From Chromera velia (lineage: Eukaryota > Sar > Chromeraceae), in NCBI GenBank assembly GCA_018398765.1, contig JAHBMJ010000587.1:2116-61204 (forward strand): a stretch of DNA of 59,089 nucleotides. Reading direction: 5' to 3'. The notes below the pieces were generated by a model. The model searched no databases. It was not told the origin of the DNA and saw only the letters and a list, made by a program, of their open reading frames with translations. Shown piece after piece: positions 23,410 to 34,016 of the stretch. Within the stretch, counting starts at the first letter, position 1. Every line of letters begins with the position of its first letter. The position numbers and the translations under genes are program-made.

Positions 23410-24978
23410 TGCAACTCTCCGCAGAAAAGACATCTCACGAGAACCTGAGAACATACAAGAGAGCTAAACACAGAAAGCAGCGCGAACAGAACGGCGAGAG
23501 TGGAGGAAGACCCGAAAGAAAGAAACAAGATCAAAGGGACATGAAGACTTCAAAACAGAGACGTGCCTCCCTTCCCGATGCAGCACTTTCTCGTTTATGA
23601 ACTGACCGCAGACGCCGCCTCGACCCCCCTTCTCGCAATTCCGCGATCGCCACCTTGCACCTTGCCAAGAAGAGTTCCACAAGTTCCTCCGTCTCAGGTC
23701 TGGGGATGAGCACAGGGGGCCTCAGAGAGAGCTGCAGGTTGAAGAAGTCCCATTCCCCCACGATGTACTGAATCGGTTCGTGTCTGCACGCACACATACA
23801 CACCCACACATACATACATAAATACATACATACATACATACATACATGCATACATACATACATACACACATACAGTTCCTCGCAATGTACTGAATCGGTT
23901 CGTGTCTGCACGCACCCACACATAGAGGGCGTGGGCGGGGGGGGGNNNNNNNNNNNNNNNNNNNNNNNNNNNNNNNNNNNNNNNNNNNNNNNNNNNNNNN
24001 NNNNNNNNNNNNNNNNNNNNNNNNNNNNNNNNNNNNNNNNNNNNNNNNNNNNNNNNNNNNNNNNNNNNNNNNNNNNNNNNNNNNNNNNNGAGAGGAAGCG
24101 AGAGAGAGAAATGGGGAGATAAGAGGGGGGGCGGGGAGGGCAGGAGAAAAGGAGAGAAAGAGGCAAAAAAAAAAAAGGAAAGGGCAGTCTCGCGGACAAA
24201 GGAGAAAAGAGAGCAAGAGGTCAAGACCCACAGAAACACCGTACGTAAGAGTCCATTTACACCAGCTAGGGGGCATCTGAAGGAAACCAGTGCAACATGA
24301 TCTGAGACACAAACATTTCGAGACGTCAGCACTGCAACTAACGCATGTAGACGGGTTATTCATCTCCGTTTGTATACGCGCACAGTGCTCTAGAAATCGC
24401 CCAAAGTCTGACCTGTTCCTTCTCTGGCAAAGTTCATAGAACGCCGACGACTCAGCCAGCGATAGTCGTCTCCGTCCATGAGACCTCACTGCCGAAAGAG
24501 AATACCCGCAGTCAAGAATCTGCAAATCAGGGTGGCGCAGAGGTATTGATCGAGGGAAAGCTCGGTCTGCGGTACGCATGTCTTGTAGGAGAACCTTTGA
24601 CAGCTCAAACAAACAATCAGGAAAAAACACAGTCTCAGTGACCTTTGCCATGAGCCACTGAGCAGATAATTCTGGCTCTTCCACGTCTCTCCGTTTGAAC
24701 TCCGAAATCGCGTTCTGCAAGACAGTCTCCACTGTCACTGTGCCGTCTCCGCCGTCTCCGTCTCCTTCCTCCCTCAAGACTGCAGATGCTGTGTGCAAGG
24801 AACTGCGCAGATGTTGAGAGATAGATGGGTTCAGGCTTCTCAGCGAGAAGAAGTGCATAGATGCAGAGGGCGTACCGATCTTCACAACTCCGCTGCTCCG
24901 CAAGAACGCAAACGCGGAAGAAGGAGGCTGGAGTGAAATCCCCATCACTGAAAAGGAGGACATGAGGAGGACACGCAT
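20910..24978 (-). CDS. Release-factor glutamine N5-methyltransferase (PrmC/HemK family), probably plastid-targeted
   Basis: Transfers a methyl group from S-adenosylmethionine to the glutamine of the GGQ loop of class I peptide release factors. Minus-strand exons: 24413-24978, 23607-23783, 23294-23365, 22311-22620 and about 20910-21290; the first four join in exact phase and the last acceptor is uncertain. Diagnostic segments are [11 protein letters not shown] and [12 protein letters not shown] (about 190-225), [16 protein letters not shown] (SAM-binding, 249-264), [18 protein letters not shown], and the catalytic NPPY at about 360-363. A C-terminal part with GTEGL and [10 protein letters not shown] follows, ending TAA at 20910. 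The N-terminus is long: a hydrophobic stretch ending SSAFAF at residues 20-25, then a Ser/Arg-rich region. That resembles the signal peptide plus transit peptide of secondary plastids, with cleavage before Phe23; a mitochondrial target is the alternative. Introns 1 and 3 contain duplicated splice-acceptor segments. Confidence 0.9.
22173..22229. repeat. (TC)n(TG)n microsatellite with undetermined bases
   Basis: Lies in the last PrmC intron and ends in two undetermined bases and a G run. Confidence 0.85.
22637..22702. mobile_element. Short palindromic intron element, PrmC copy
   Basis: About 66 bases with complementary ends (ATTTTCTTTCATACAGAATT left; AAAGAATTCTGTGTGAAAGA right) inside PrmC intron 3, next to the exon 4 acceptor. 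It is flanked on both sides by the same segment ATTGCGTCAACACTGCA, the exon 4 start plus acceptor. A related palindrome occurs in the gene at 53.6-53.97 kb. Confidence 0.65.
22878..23222. repeat. CAGT minisatellite
   Basis: Long run of CAGT with GGT, GGC and GACA variants inside PrmC intron 3. The larger repeated blocks (around 22915-22960 and 22995-23045) are nearly identical, so the array grew by block duplication. Confidence 0.9.
23762..23920. repeat. Duplicated 3' splice site and exon 2 start in PrmC intron 1
   Basis: About 30 bases, TGTACTGAATCGGTTCGTGT followed by CTGCACGCAC, occur at about 23764-23793 (the true exon 2 start and acceptor) and again at about 23886-23915, separated by a CATA-rich tract. 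Confidence 0.85.
23946..24089. other. Assembly gap
   Basis: 144 undetermined bases inside PrmC intron 1, flanked by a G run and a GA-rich tract. Confidence 1.
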
Positions 24979-25507
24979 CGCTCAAAGACACAAAAAAAGG
25001 AGGGGGTGCTTTTTTCACGATATGCAGAGGTTCACCCGCTCTGCTTATATACATATTAATACTAGAGCCCTTGCATGACTGAACCTTTCCATGACGCTGC
25101 AGTTTCCACTTTCACGCGGACTTGATCGACAAGAAGGAAGGCTCAGTGCGTCCGAGGAGTGCATCTGACATTGGTCGACAGTGCATCCATGACAAAAAAA
25201 TGACATGCATGCGATGCATGCAGGCACGGGTGCATGCGCGCGGTTTTGCGCGAAAAAAAAGGAAGAATAAAATATTCAAAAATATATTCGGTCCGACCGA
25301 ATAAAAATTGCATGCAATGATGCATGCAGGCCGTCCGGGCGGGGAAAAGCATGCATGCATTCGATCAGAAACAAGAGAAAACTTCAGTTATATATATTGT
25401 CACTGTGTCACATAAAGGACGGTTCGTTGAGAAGGCAGGCGATGCTACTAATGTATACATACGCACAAAAACAAACAACGTAGCAAACGGCAGACGCGAA
25501 GACCAAG
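24979..25507. other. Divergent intergenic region between PrmC and the secreted-protein frame
   Basis: Contains several GCATGC palindromes (about 25205-25225, 25322, 25350). Both neighbouring genes point away from it, so it may hold promoters for both. Confidence 0.45.
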
Positions 25508-26458
25508 ATGAGATTCCAGTTGGTAACAATTGTGGCGGCTGTGTCCGCATGCTGTACTTCGTCTCTCAAGCTGCACCAGACTGAACGTGCTGGTGGAGCG
25601 GGAAACCATTGCAAGAATCTCGCTCTGAGCATCAGTGCCAATTTTGATGCCGCCCTGACAGTCTACATTGCTCTTGCCAATGACCCGCTTGTCGACAAGG
25701 CCGCGGTGGCTTCCCCGAGCACCCTTCAATTCTTCCCATGAAAAGGAGACGGGAGAACCCTCGAAGACGTGAGGAGTATGTGGGAGGAGTGCAGTCAATA
25801 CATCAATCTGTGGGAGGGGGGGCTGGGTGTGAAATTGAAGCGTGCGAGGGACGAGGGCATTGGCAGGTGGGGCAGGAGTTGTCTGGACAAATTCTTCCTA
25901 CCCCAGAACTGGAACGCAGAATTCCTCTCATTCGTCCCTGCTGCCGCAATGAAGGGGCTTAAGGCCACCGGCAGCAGTCCAGAAGAGGACCTCGGTCTTT
26001 TGTGGGCTCTGGGGGCAGCAGCAGTCCACAGAATCATGCACTGGGGTGACGATCGGGTGGTCTACATACAAAGGACAGGAAAGGTGATGAAGGAACGCAT
26101 GGTTCTAGACGACGGGTTCCAAGGGGGGTGCGCTCTGGCGAGACATATGGTGGCTGCTTTTGGTGTCCCTGCCTCAGAGCAGTTGTACAATCTCTTAAAA
26201 GAACAGCCACTGAAACTAGCAAATGTGGTTGCTGCGCGTGTTGAGAACCTGGCGGGAAGCAAATCCAACTGCGAGGGTGCTTGGGCAGCCCTCAAGACCC
26301 AGGTGGCTTCTCTGGCGTGCATGAACCGACAGTCTTGTTTGTTTGCCAGTGAAATCTTGACGTGCATTCCTGACCACTGGTCCATGGTGTCTTCCTACAA
26401 GAACTTTGAAGACAAAAAGATCAAGACCCTCCCAGAATGCAACACCCCGAGATATTAG
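25508..26458 (+). CDS. Secreted-protein reading frame with an in-frame TGA
   Basis: The ATG at 25508 opens a frame with a signal peptide (MRFQLVTIVAAVSACC) and a 78-codon segment ending at TGA 25739-25741. The same frame then stays open for 239 more codons to a TAG at 26456. The second part (WEECSQYINLW, HWGDDRVVYIQRTGK, CNTPRY end) has several cysteines and ordinary protein composition, so the two parts probably form one gene of about 316 codons. No intron with usual donor and acceptor removes the TGA in phase, although a weak 111-base option exists. It may be a recent pseudogene, a strain polymorphism, or a recoded stop. No domain recognised. It has no convincing introns while its neighbours have many. 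Confidence 0.6.
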
Positions 26459-27524
26459 TTGCAACATCGGGCGGGCAATTAAGCTGATTCCATCACGTAG
26501 TGAGAGGATCGAAGTACTAAGGACACTTGAATGGAATCACATGACCAGCTGCACAGGACATCCCTGAATGCTGGAGACGAGGGTTGCTGCATCAAGTTTG
26601 AAATGATCTTCTTTCTCACGACTGAACCTGCAACAAAGCATGTCAACAGCACAAAGCGTTTAATTTCCTCCTTCAAAAGAGACCCTAGAAGGGACACTAA
26701 AATATCAGATATCCATCGAATCTGTAGGAAAACTTCTAGTAGGCACATCATCGGATTTTTGTGTGATACGAATTCATACTACTATGATACTAGCAGTCTA
26801 GTATAACGGATTGCGCTCCACTATGCTCCAATGCCCTACAACCCTAGCTAGTTTTGCGGTATTTCAATTTTTAAGGGTAACTAAGGTCTCAACCCAACTC
26901 TGGCCTCTATTGTAGGCTCTACAACAACCTGTAGAGTCTGGACTCATTTAATTGTATAAGTATGTAATTTCAAGATAGATACTGCTATCTTTTATACTTT
27001 TCAATTACATGCAATCAAGTTTTCATTTTTTCTTAAAAGTTAAAAATTTCTTGAAAAAAAAAAATAGAAAATGGAAAACAAACAAACATTCGAGCCAACA
27101 TCGGTCTATATACTATATACGTTACACTTAGTTTAATAAGAATGGTTAAGCTGTGAGCCTGTGACTGCTACACGTTTTTAACTTGTTTTGGGAGAAGTTA
27201 AGAAGTATCAGTATGTCATTCACAAAGAGCCGCATGAGCCGCCGCCCTGTGCACCGCCGCCGCAAGACGAACCGCGAAAATTCAAATTTTGTCAAGCCGA
27301 TTGTGTTGCGCTGTGCGCGTGCCTTATGGAGTTGATTAAATTCCGTGTTGAATGCAATTTACTTTTCTGAATCTTGTGGATTACTTTTCGTTCTATCTAG
27401 ATAGCGACTCTGGATTAACAGACTTCTTCAAGACGTAACCACTAAACATGGCTATTTATTCTGGAGAAAATATACGGGAGAGTCTAAATTAATATGAATG
27501 CTGCTAAAAATTATACAAGCATAG
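26459..27524. other. AT-rich intergenic region
   Basis: No gene recognised. A short plus-strand frame at 27188-27370 with a Pro-rich stretch lacks support. Confidence 0.6.
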
Positions 27525-27681
27525 CGCATGCCGGGGGCGAGTGGGGTGCTTTTTGCCCCCCTCTCTGTATAGGAGACCGGCGCTTTTCCGCAAAAAACTC
27601 GTTCTCATAATTGGTAAGGAGTTAGAAGCTGAAACTTTGTATAAGAAGGCGTTATAACGATAAAAAAAGAACTATGAAACA

Positions 27682-28007
27682 TGTAAGAGGCGTACGGGCT
27701 CATAAGTAACAGTAGCTTCTAGAAAAGAGTACTCTAGCGCTACTATACTCCTTATCAAAATCTATATAGTTCCGGGGGAGAAGTCGGTAAGTCTAGTAGT
27801 CAAACCTCATACGATAACTCTTGGAATCAGACCCACTCTTATATTTAATCTACTGATTGCATCACTGCGCATGCTCACATATCAATCAGTCATTATACGC
27901 GCGCGCCCGCGAGCTATGCCGTTCTCACGCAGGCCCAGCCCGAGCTAAGCAATGCTAATTCTAGTTCAGTGCCCCACAAGCCCAGACTTCCTGGCAATCA
28001 CCTCACA
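27682..28007 (-). repeat. LTR of the non-coding element (left)
   Basis: 326 bases, differing from the right LTR at only a handful of positions, so insertion was recent relative to the copia element nearby. Confidence 0.9.
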
Positions 28008-30359
28008 CATACCCGCCCACCAGACCAACGTCCATGCTTGGTTCAAATTTAAGCATGCACTTCACCCATGTTCGCTCACAGGGAGGGTAGGTGGGAATAT
28101 TAACAATTTACAATGCATCAAATAAGGCATCAAACAATATATCCGACAATGCATCAGACACTCTGACTCATGACTTTGGCCTGAGACTCTCCTTGTGCAA
28201 GTCTCCTCTCGCTTTGACATCGATCTGCACTTCTGCGATCTCATCTGAGGGCATCCCTAAGATGGTACACAAAAGGCGTCCAAAGCTTCCCAAGCACGCA
28301 CAAGCGAGATCAAAGATTCATTCACATGGTTTTCGCATCCAATGCATCGCAAACGCAAGGCATTCATGCATGCGACTGTCTCAGGGGATTCCAGTGATTT
28401 CTGACTGGATGCACTCACTCTCTCTGTCCAGAATCTTCCCATTCAGGATCATTGGAGGGACTGAGTCTCACTTAATCACTAATATTCACTGGGAGACTTT
28501 ACAATAGCATGTGCAGTGCCCAGCCCAGAATACACGTGCAGACAGGGGATAGACTCGAGTCACTGGACGTCATTTTTCCTTCCTTTGTCTTCTTTTGACC
28601 GAGTAGGAATCACGCAATGCAGCCAGCCATAAATATAGGTGGCAAACAAAACACGGCCACTCTTGTATGTGCTCCGCGCACTCCCCAAGCAACGCATACC
28701 TAAAACGCACACACACTCGGTTTTTCTCATATGAAGCGACTGCAGACAGAGCATAAGGAGCTCAACTGCACGCACTCAGGAAACTCGAGGCTTTGAAAGC
28801 TCTGTGAAAGACTGCACACTAAGTGAGCATGACAGTCGTCTCAGAGGTTATTAACAAAACACCATCCAGTCAGATAGAAAGCAGAAAGCAGCACAAAGCA
28901 CACACTCCTAAAAATTAGTCGACATGTGCCCTTTGACTATAAAAATCTCAGTGAAGCTCTCTTCTTTCTTTTTAAATAAACCAACATAGATCAATACAAT
29001 CCTTCATTCCCGGCGATCGACCGAGCTCTCACGTTCGATATGAATGGTAGTCGACTGAAGGGGGCCCACCATTCAATGAAATTATACAGTCCGCTGCAGC
29101 GGCCCAGCCGCAGGGGCCCCGAACTGCATGACTTCGTATTCAAATACTGGGTTTGTCCCAACATAGATCATACCACTTTCGAAATCAACCGAACATTGGA
29201 AATCCATATGTGTCGACCTCTTACCCTCGCTCACCCTTCTCTCCTGTCTTTCCTTTGCAGAGTGTCTGATTTTTCTCTTTGTTTCATTTTTCAGTCTCCC
29301 TTTCAATTCTTTTCCCTCTTTCTTTTTTGTACAGTGTTCTCCTATGTCCAGACGAACAGAGGGAAAGATTAGAGAACAGATAAAAAGAACACACTTACCC
29401 TCACCCCATTGCCTTGGTTAAGGCTTCCGTCTCTCTCTTTCATCATTTTTTTTTTCCTTTCTCCCCAACTATCTCTATCACCTATTTATATTTCACAAAC
29501 GGAGAAAGAAGACAATTAGAGAGATTCAGAGAGATGAAAGGATCAACCCATAAAGTAACAATACAACACCAACCTCCACCACACACCTCTACATGTTTTC
29601 CTTGCATCTACCTTTGCAATTCCCATCTCTTTATCTACCTACATCTACCTCTTCATTTCATCTTTCCTTCCACCTTTTCAACATTCACAAAAAACAGAGA
29701 GCAGACGTAGAAATATAACCAAAAAGATAGGAATTATAACAAAAAAAACAACTAACCACTCACAACCCACTGCCGGCTTACCTTCTGTCTCTTTCCTTAC
29801 TCCAGCCTTCCTTCCCTTCAAATTATACATACCCAAACCTAGACATAAACAGCAAAAACAAAAGCAGAAGCGGTTCTTCCAGGTTTCCAGGAATCTACTG
29901 GTGATGCCGATAAATACAAGCGCAGCTGCCGTTCCGGGGCACTTTCTCAGTGAGCAACAGCATCCGGTGCTCCATGACGTCATCAGGGTTAGAAGTCAGA
30001 CTGAGTCTCATCGATCTTCCCCCTCACTTCTCCCTATTTCTCCCTGCTTTCGGTTCCAAGTTCTCCTCCATTTCTCCAGCAATGTTCCGTTCATACTGCT
30101 CTCTCGTCACAAGTGGTAGAAAGCAAAAACACCTTTCAGACCTTTTCAGCTCCTTATCTTCCCTCGAAAACACCATAAAATTCAAGACAGAATGAAACAG
30201 CATAACAGAGCTGAAAAGAGTCTAATCTGTTCTAGGCTCTCAATCATCTGGCTGCCACAACACTCTACACAACCTGGTGATTCACGTGGCTAGCCCACCT
30301 GTCTTCATTAATTTACTTCCTTTCATCTCACACCACACTGTCTGCCCCTGTGCAACCAA

Positions 30360-30375
30360 AAGCTTTGCTACCAAC
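30360..30375 (-). other. Candidate primer-binding site
   Basis: The minus strand reads TTGGTAGCAAAGCTTTTGG right after the LTR end. TGGTAGCAAAGC resembles the complement of the initiator tRNA 3' end. Confidence 0.55.
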
Positions 30376-30701
30376 TGTAAGAGGCGTACGGGCTCATAAG
30401 TAACAGTAGCTTCTAGAAGAGAGTACTTTAGCGCTACTATACTCCTTGTCAAAGTCTACATAGTTCTAGGGGAGAAGTCGGTAAGTCTAGTAGTCAAACC
30501 TCATACGATAACTCTTGGAATCAGACCCACTCTTATATTTAATCTACTGATTGCATCACTGCGCATGCTCACATATCAATCAGTCATTATACGCGCGCGC
30601 CCGTGAGCTATGCCGTTCTCACGCAGGCCCAGCCCGAGCTAAGCAATGCTAATTCTAGTTCAGTGCCCCATAAGCCCAGACTTCCTGACAATCACCTCAC
30701 A
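30376..30701 (-). repeat. LTR of the non-coding element (right)
   Basis: 326 bases, same boundaries and length as the left LTR. Confidence 0.9.
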
Positions 30702-30995
30702 AAACAGATTTTTTATATCATTTCTAGAAATATAGGCTGCTATACAAATTTTATGAGTTTCATACCGTTTTTCTTACTATTCAAAACCGTTAAAAAATGG
30801 CCTCAAAATTAAAAAATTTGTATGACAGCCTATGTTTCTATAAAAAATCTGTTTCATAGTTCTTTTTCTATCATTACAACGTCTTCTTACACAAAGTTTC
30901 AGCTTCTAACTCCTTACTAATTATGAGAATGAGTTTTTTGCGGAAATGCACCGCTTTAGGAGGGCAAAAAGCACCCCACTCGCCCCCGGCATACG

Positions 30996-31942
30996 AATTA
31001 TCAAAAGAGCTAGTACAGATCAATGACACTCACTGAGGCTGAGATCGACCAAGCGGAGCCTCTCTGCCTAGCTCTGCGCATGTCAGCAATCCTTATTAGA
31101 CACTGAGTAGTGTTAAATTTCTGTTCAATTTACTGATAAAATTACTAGTGATGGTATGGAGGAATTTCATCAGTAATAAATAAATAAAAATAAAACCTGA
31201 CCAGTAAAAAGTCTAGTAAAAAGTCAAATTACTGGTATGTATAGGGTCAAAGTCAAAAAGTAGAAGGATCAAGATAGGGAAAAGTCGATAAATGTGCTAA
31301 GTTGATGAAAAGATTTTGAAAAAAAAAAAAAACGACAGGGAAAAATTAAATGCGGAATGGAGAAAGAAGGAACAGAGGGAAGAAGACAGGAAGGAAGGAA
31401 GGAAGGAACGGAGTGAGGAAGGAAGGAGGGAAGGAAGGAAGGAAGGAGGGAAGGAAGGAAGGAAGGGGGCAAAAAATAAGTCCACGGTGCGAAAGAATCA
31501 ACAAGCGAGAGAACGAACAAACGAACAAACTTGTTGAACGAACGCTCGGACCAATCAATGAATGAATGTAAGTCTGGATGTATAGAAGCAGGGAGTGGGA
31601 GGCGGGGAGGGAGGGAGAGAATTGAGTCAATGAACGAACGGAGAAGAAAGGAAGGAAAGAACGAAGGGAGGAAAGAACGAAGAAAGAAAGGGGTGAAAGA
31701 AAGTATTGAGGAATGAATGTTGAAAGTTTCCACCCCACTCGATCAAGACGACAGAGAGAAGTCATGCATGTTCAAAATTGGTCTTTGTGTTTTGGATCGA
31801 ATCATCAACGCTGCAAACCAGAACCGAAGTACACGAGATAATACCTGAAAAAAGCGAGGGCAAAATGAGCGTACAGTCTTCTCGAGGACCAAAACACATG
31901 CATGGAGCGTGCGTGCAGTGTAAGTAAACAGCGGGTGCATGA
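30996..31942. other. Intergenic with GGAA-rich repeat
   Basis: AT-rich sequence, then a GAAGGAAG-type purine repeat at about 31388-31468 and GAAC-rich sequence to 31700. A possible minus-strand terminal exon at about 31745-31848 after acceptor TTTTTTCAG may belong to the next gene; its phase is ambiguous. Confidence 0.5.
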
Positions 31943-34016
31943 CTAGTTCGGACCGCACTCAGCTGACAGTTGAAACAGAAAAAGCACAAATCGTTGTAGA
32001 CATGCGTCGAAGGAATAATCCTGAACTCCGAACGCGAAGAGTTGAAATCTACCGATCAAATCGGCAAGTTCTTCCCCGCACTCTCCCACTGTCCCCGTCC
32101 GCATCACAACGAAGTCACTTGTAGCCTCGCGCTCCTCTCTCCCCCAATCTCTACCTCCAAAAAGGTCCTTGTTATGCGCATAAAACGGGCGAGCTTTCTT
32201 AAATGCCAATGGAAGCTCTTCCCCAAACCGCTCCCGCGACCCAGAAGAGATACTTCTGTTGCTTGAAGCAGCTTCTGATCGACACAGCAGATCTAAAGGA
32301 TCTGCGTCCGAGTCCGCATCTCCGAACAGAAGCGAGCGTGCAAACCGAAAGAAAAAACTCAGAAGATCTGCGGGAGATATGGGATACTCACTGGGGAAGC
32401 GATGTCGCTTGATTTCTCTTTTCATTTCCTCAAACAGTTTTTTCTTTTTGCACCTTAAAGCTCGCAGCATGGAAATCAAGTTAGAAACCGCCAAAAGGTC
32501 ATATCCCCCCAAGGAAAAAGGTTCCGAACGAGCTTCCTCCACTCCCCTCTCTGCAAACAGCATTGCTGCTCTCTCGAAGCCTTCCCTCCTTGCCCGCACG
32601 GTGCCTTCCACCCACTCCCTAGGCGTCAGTCTGCCCTCGTCTGCCATCAAAAATTGCCAACGGTCGTTTGATGCAAGTTGTCTCTTGAACATTTCTTGAT
32701 CAGCTCCACACACTGTCAACAGAACCTCAGACTCACTGCAATCGTAGAGACACCCTTAATCGAACTCACTCCCCACGAACCAATCTGCCCGCCCCGCAAA
32801 GTGCGAGAGAGACGTGGCACTCAACGACTGACAGGGCCAACTGGCATCGAGAATGTCCAGGCGCTTCCCCCCTCTTATTTCTCTGAACTTGTCGAGCAGG
32901 CGCGCAGTCCCATCAGCTAAAAGACGGGAAATGAACAGTCCGGAGCTCTTCCAGCCGTGACCCAGAAGACGCAAGACGAAGTGAGAGGCTCCTTCTACTG
33001 AGTCCAACCACACCTTGAGTAGTTCAGCCATCCCCCTTTCAAGTGCGTCTTGTTCCTCCTTCGCAAACGGAAGAGGGGGGATGGGAAAACTCATGACCAA
33101 AGACGCCTCTCTCTTGTGTGCACTGCTAGGCAGAGAGAAGCGGGGAAAGAACCAAGCCCGTGCAGCCCGGGCCCACGAGTAGGCAGACTTATCAGAAAAA
33201 CGATACAAGTGGAGGGCAGGCTCCTCTTCCGGAACGTCCTAAAAAACGATAATCCACGAAGAGTCGATGTCCTCTCGGAGGGTAAGAAAAGAAGGAAGAA
33301 GATCGTAAAAATAGATGTCGTCTTGAAAGGTGCCTGTGTTCACCAACAGACAGTTTAGCACGCTGTAGAGAGGGGGGGATCGGGGGCGAAATCCCTGCAA
33401 GTGTGCAAGTTCAAATTTGGTTGCTCCTTCAGCCAACTGTCGCACTTTAATCTGCACACGAACCACAGAGCTTGTGTTTGACGGCAGAGACAACACGTCG
33501 ATCCGTTGGGGCCCCTCAAATGTGTGTTTCTTCTCTTCACCTTGCAATGAAGAGTCAAACGAGACAGTCCAAGGCGGAGCCCCAGTCTGCTCAACTGTGA
33601 CTGAGTATTCTGACGGTCTACCGCGCCACTTCCAGAAGAACTGCACTCTGCCAAGGCTCACAGGCTGAGATTCATTGAACCGAAACTCCAAACGAGCCGG
33701 AGGCTGGCGTCCTTTCCAAAACCCCAGTGGACGCGTGATGGGCGACACAATGGCTGCAAACGGAGTCTGCTTATGCCAGGGCTTTGCGAGAGAGGAGGGT
33801 CGCGCCATTCGCTTGCCCACCACGGAAACCGCTTTCGTAAAGACATTTCGAATGTAGTGCTGAAGCCTGGGGGCGGCTTTGATAAACACAGCATCCGATC
33901 GGACAGCCAGTTCTTCTAACTTCTCCACTCTTCCATCCTTGGTAGGTCTTTCAATCGTGCTTCCCTCGACCGCGCAGGAGAGGCAACTCGGAGCCACAGT
34001 CTTTCTGGGAGTGTCA
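31943..34016 (-). CDS. Unrecognised multi-exon protein, possible beta-sandwich domain
   Basis: The minus frame from 34016 to 31943 is interrupted twice, and both interruptions fall in short introns. One is GTGAAC to TTTTTTAG (about 33348-33242), which removes a TAG. The other is a 57-base intron GTGAGT to TTGACAG (about 32773-32717), which removes a TAA and keeps phase. The first exon seen starts after acceptor TTCTCAG at 34017. Upstream there is a hydrophobic stretch but no ATG in phase, so the 5' end is undetermined. Residues around FRFNESQPVSLGRVQFFWKW and FELAHLQGF suggest a galactose-binding-like or discoidin-like beta sandwich; this is a weak guess. The C-terminal half is charged and helical (MLRALRCKKKKLFEEMKR). 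The stop is TAG at 31943, or a further exon at about 31.8 kb. Confidence 0.6.

Larger units (their letters stand above)
27682..30701 (-). mobile_element. Non-coding LTR retroelement (LARD/TRIM-like), complete
   Basis: Two 326-base direct repeats, each starting TGTAAGAGGC and ending CACCTCACA, enclose about 2.4 kb without any protein-coding capacity I can see. The element is flanked by a perfect 5-base target duplication AAACA (27677-27681 and 30702-30706). On the minus strand TGGTAGCAAAGC lies one base after the right LTR, one base different from the initiator-methionine tRNA complement TGGTAGCAGAGC, so the minus strand is the likely genomic strand. A G-rich stretch next to the left LTR fits a polypurine tract. 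Such elements depend on enzymes of an autonomous relative. Confidence 0.85.
27525..30995. mobile_element. Fold-back (MITE-like) element split by an LTR insertion
   Basis: The left arm (27525-27681) is the reverse complement of the right arm: both carry ATGCCGGGGGCGAGTGGGG, then CCGCAAAAAACTC, then GGAGTTAGAAGCTGAAACTT. The right side continues past the insertion as a near palindrome (30702-30860). Without the inserted LTR element the original is about 446 bases and almost wholly self-complementary. It has no coding capacity. Its ends start CGCATG/CGTATG, and no clear target duplication is visible. Confidence 0.8.

Noticed and set aside
26460..26800. SECIS element that would make the TGA at 25739 selenocysteine
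   Set aside because: The nearest ATGA/TGA pair (about 26602-26624) gives no convincing stem by eye; left as a check only.
28091..29710. Short reading frames inside the LTR element at 27.7-30.7 kb
   Set aside because: No gag, protease, integrase or reverse transcriptase motif in any frame; composition looks like non-coding sequence.
32756..33241. Stop-codon recoding in the 31.9-34.0 kb gene (in-frame TAG and TAA)
   Set aside because: Both stops lie inside short GT-AG introns that keep the frame, so no recoding is needed.
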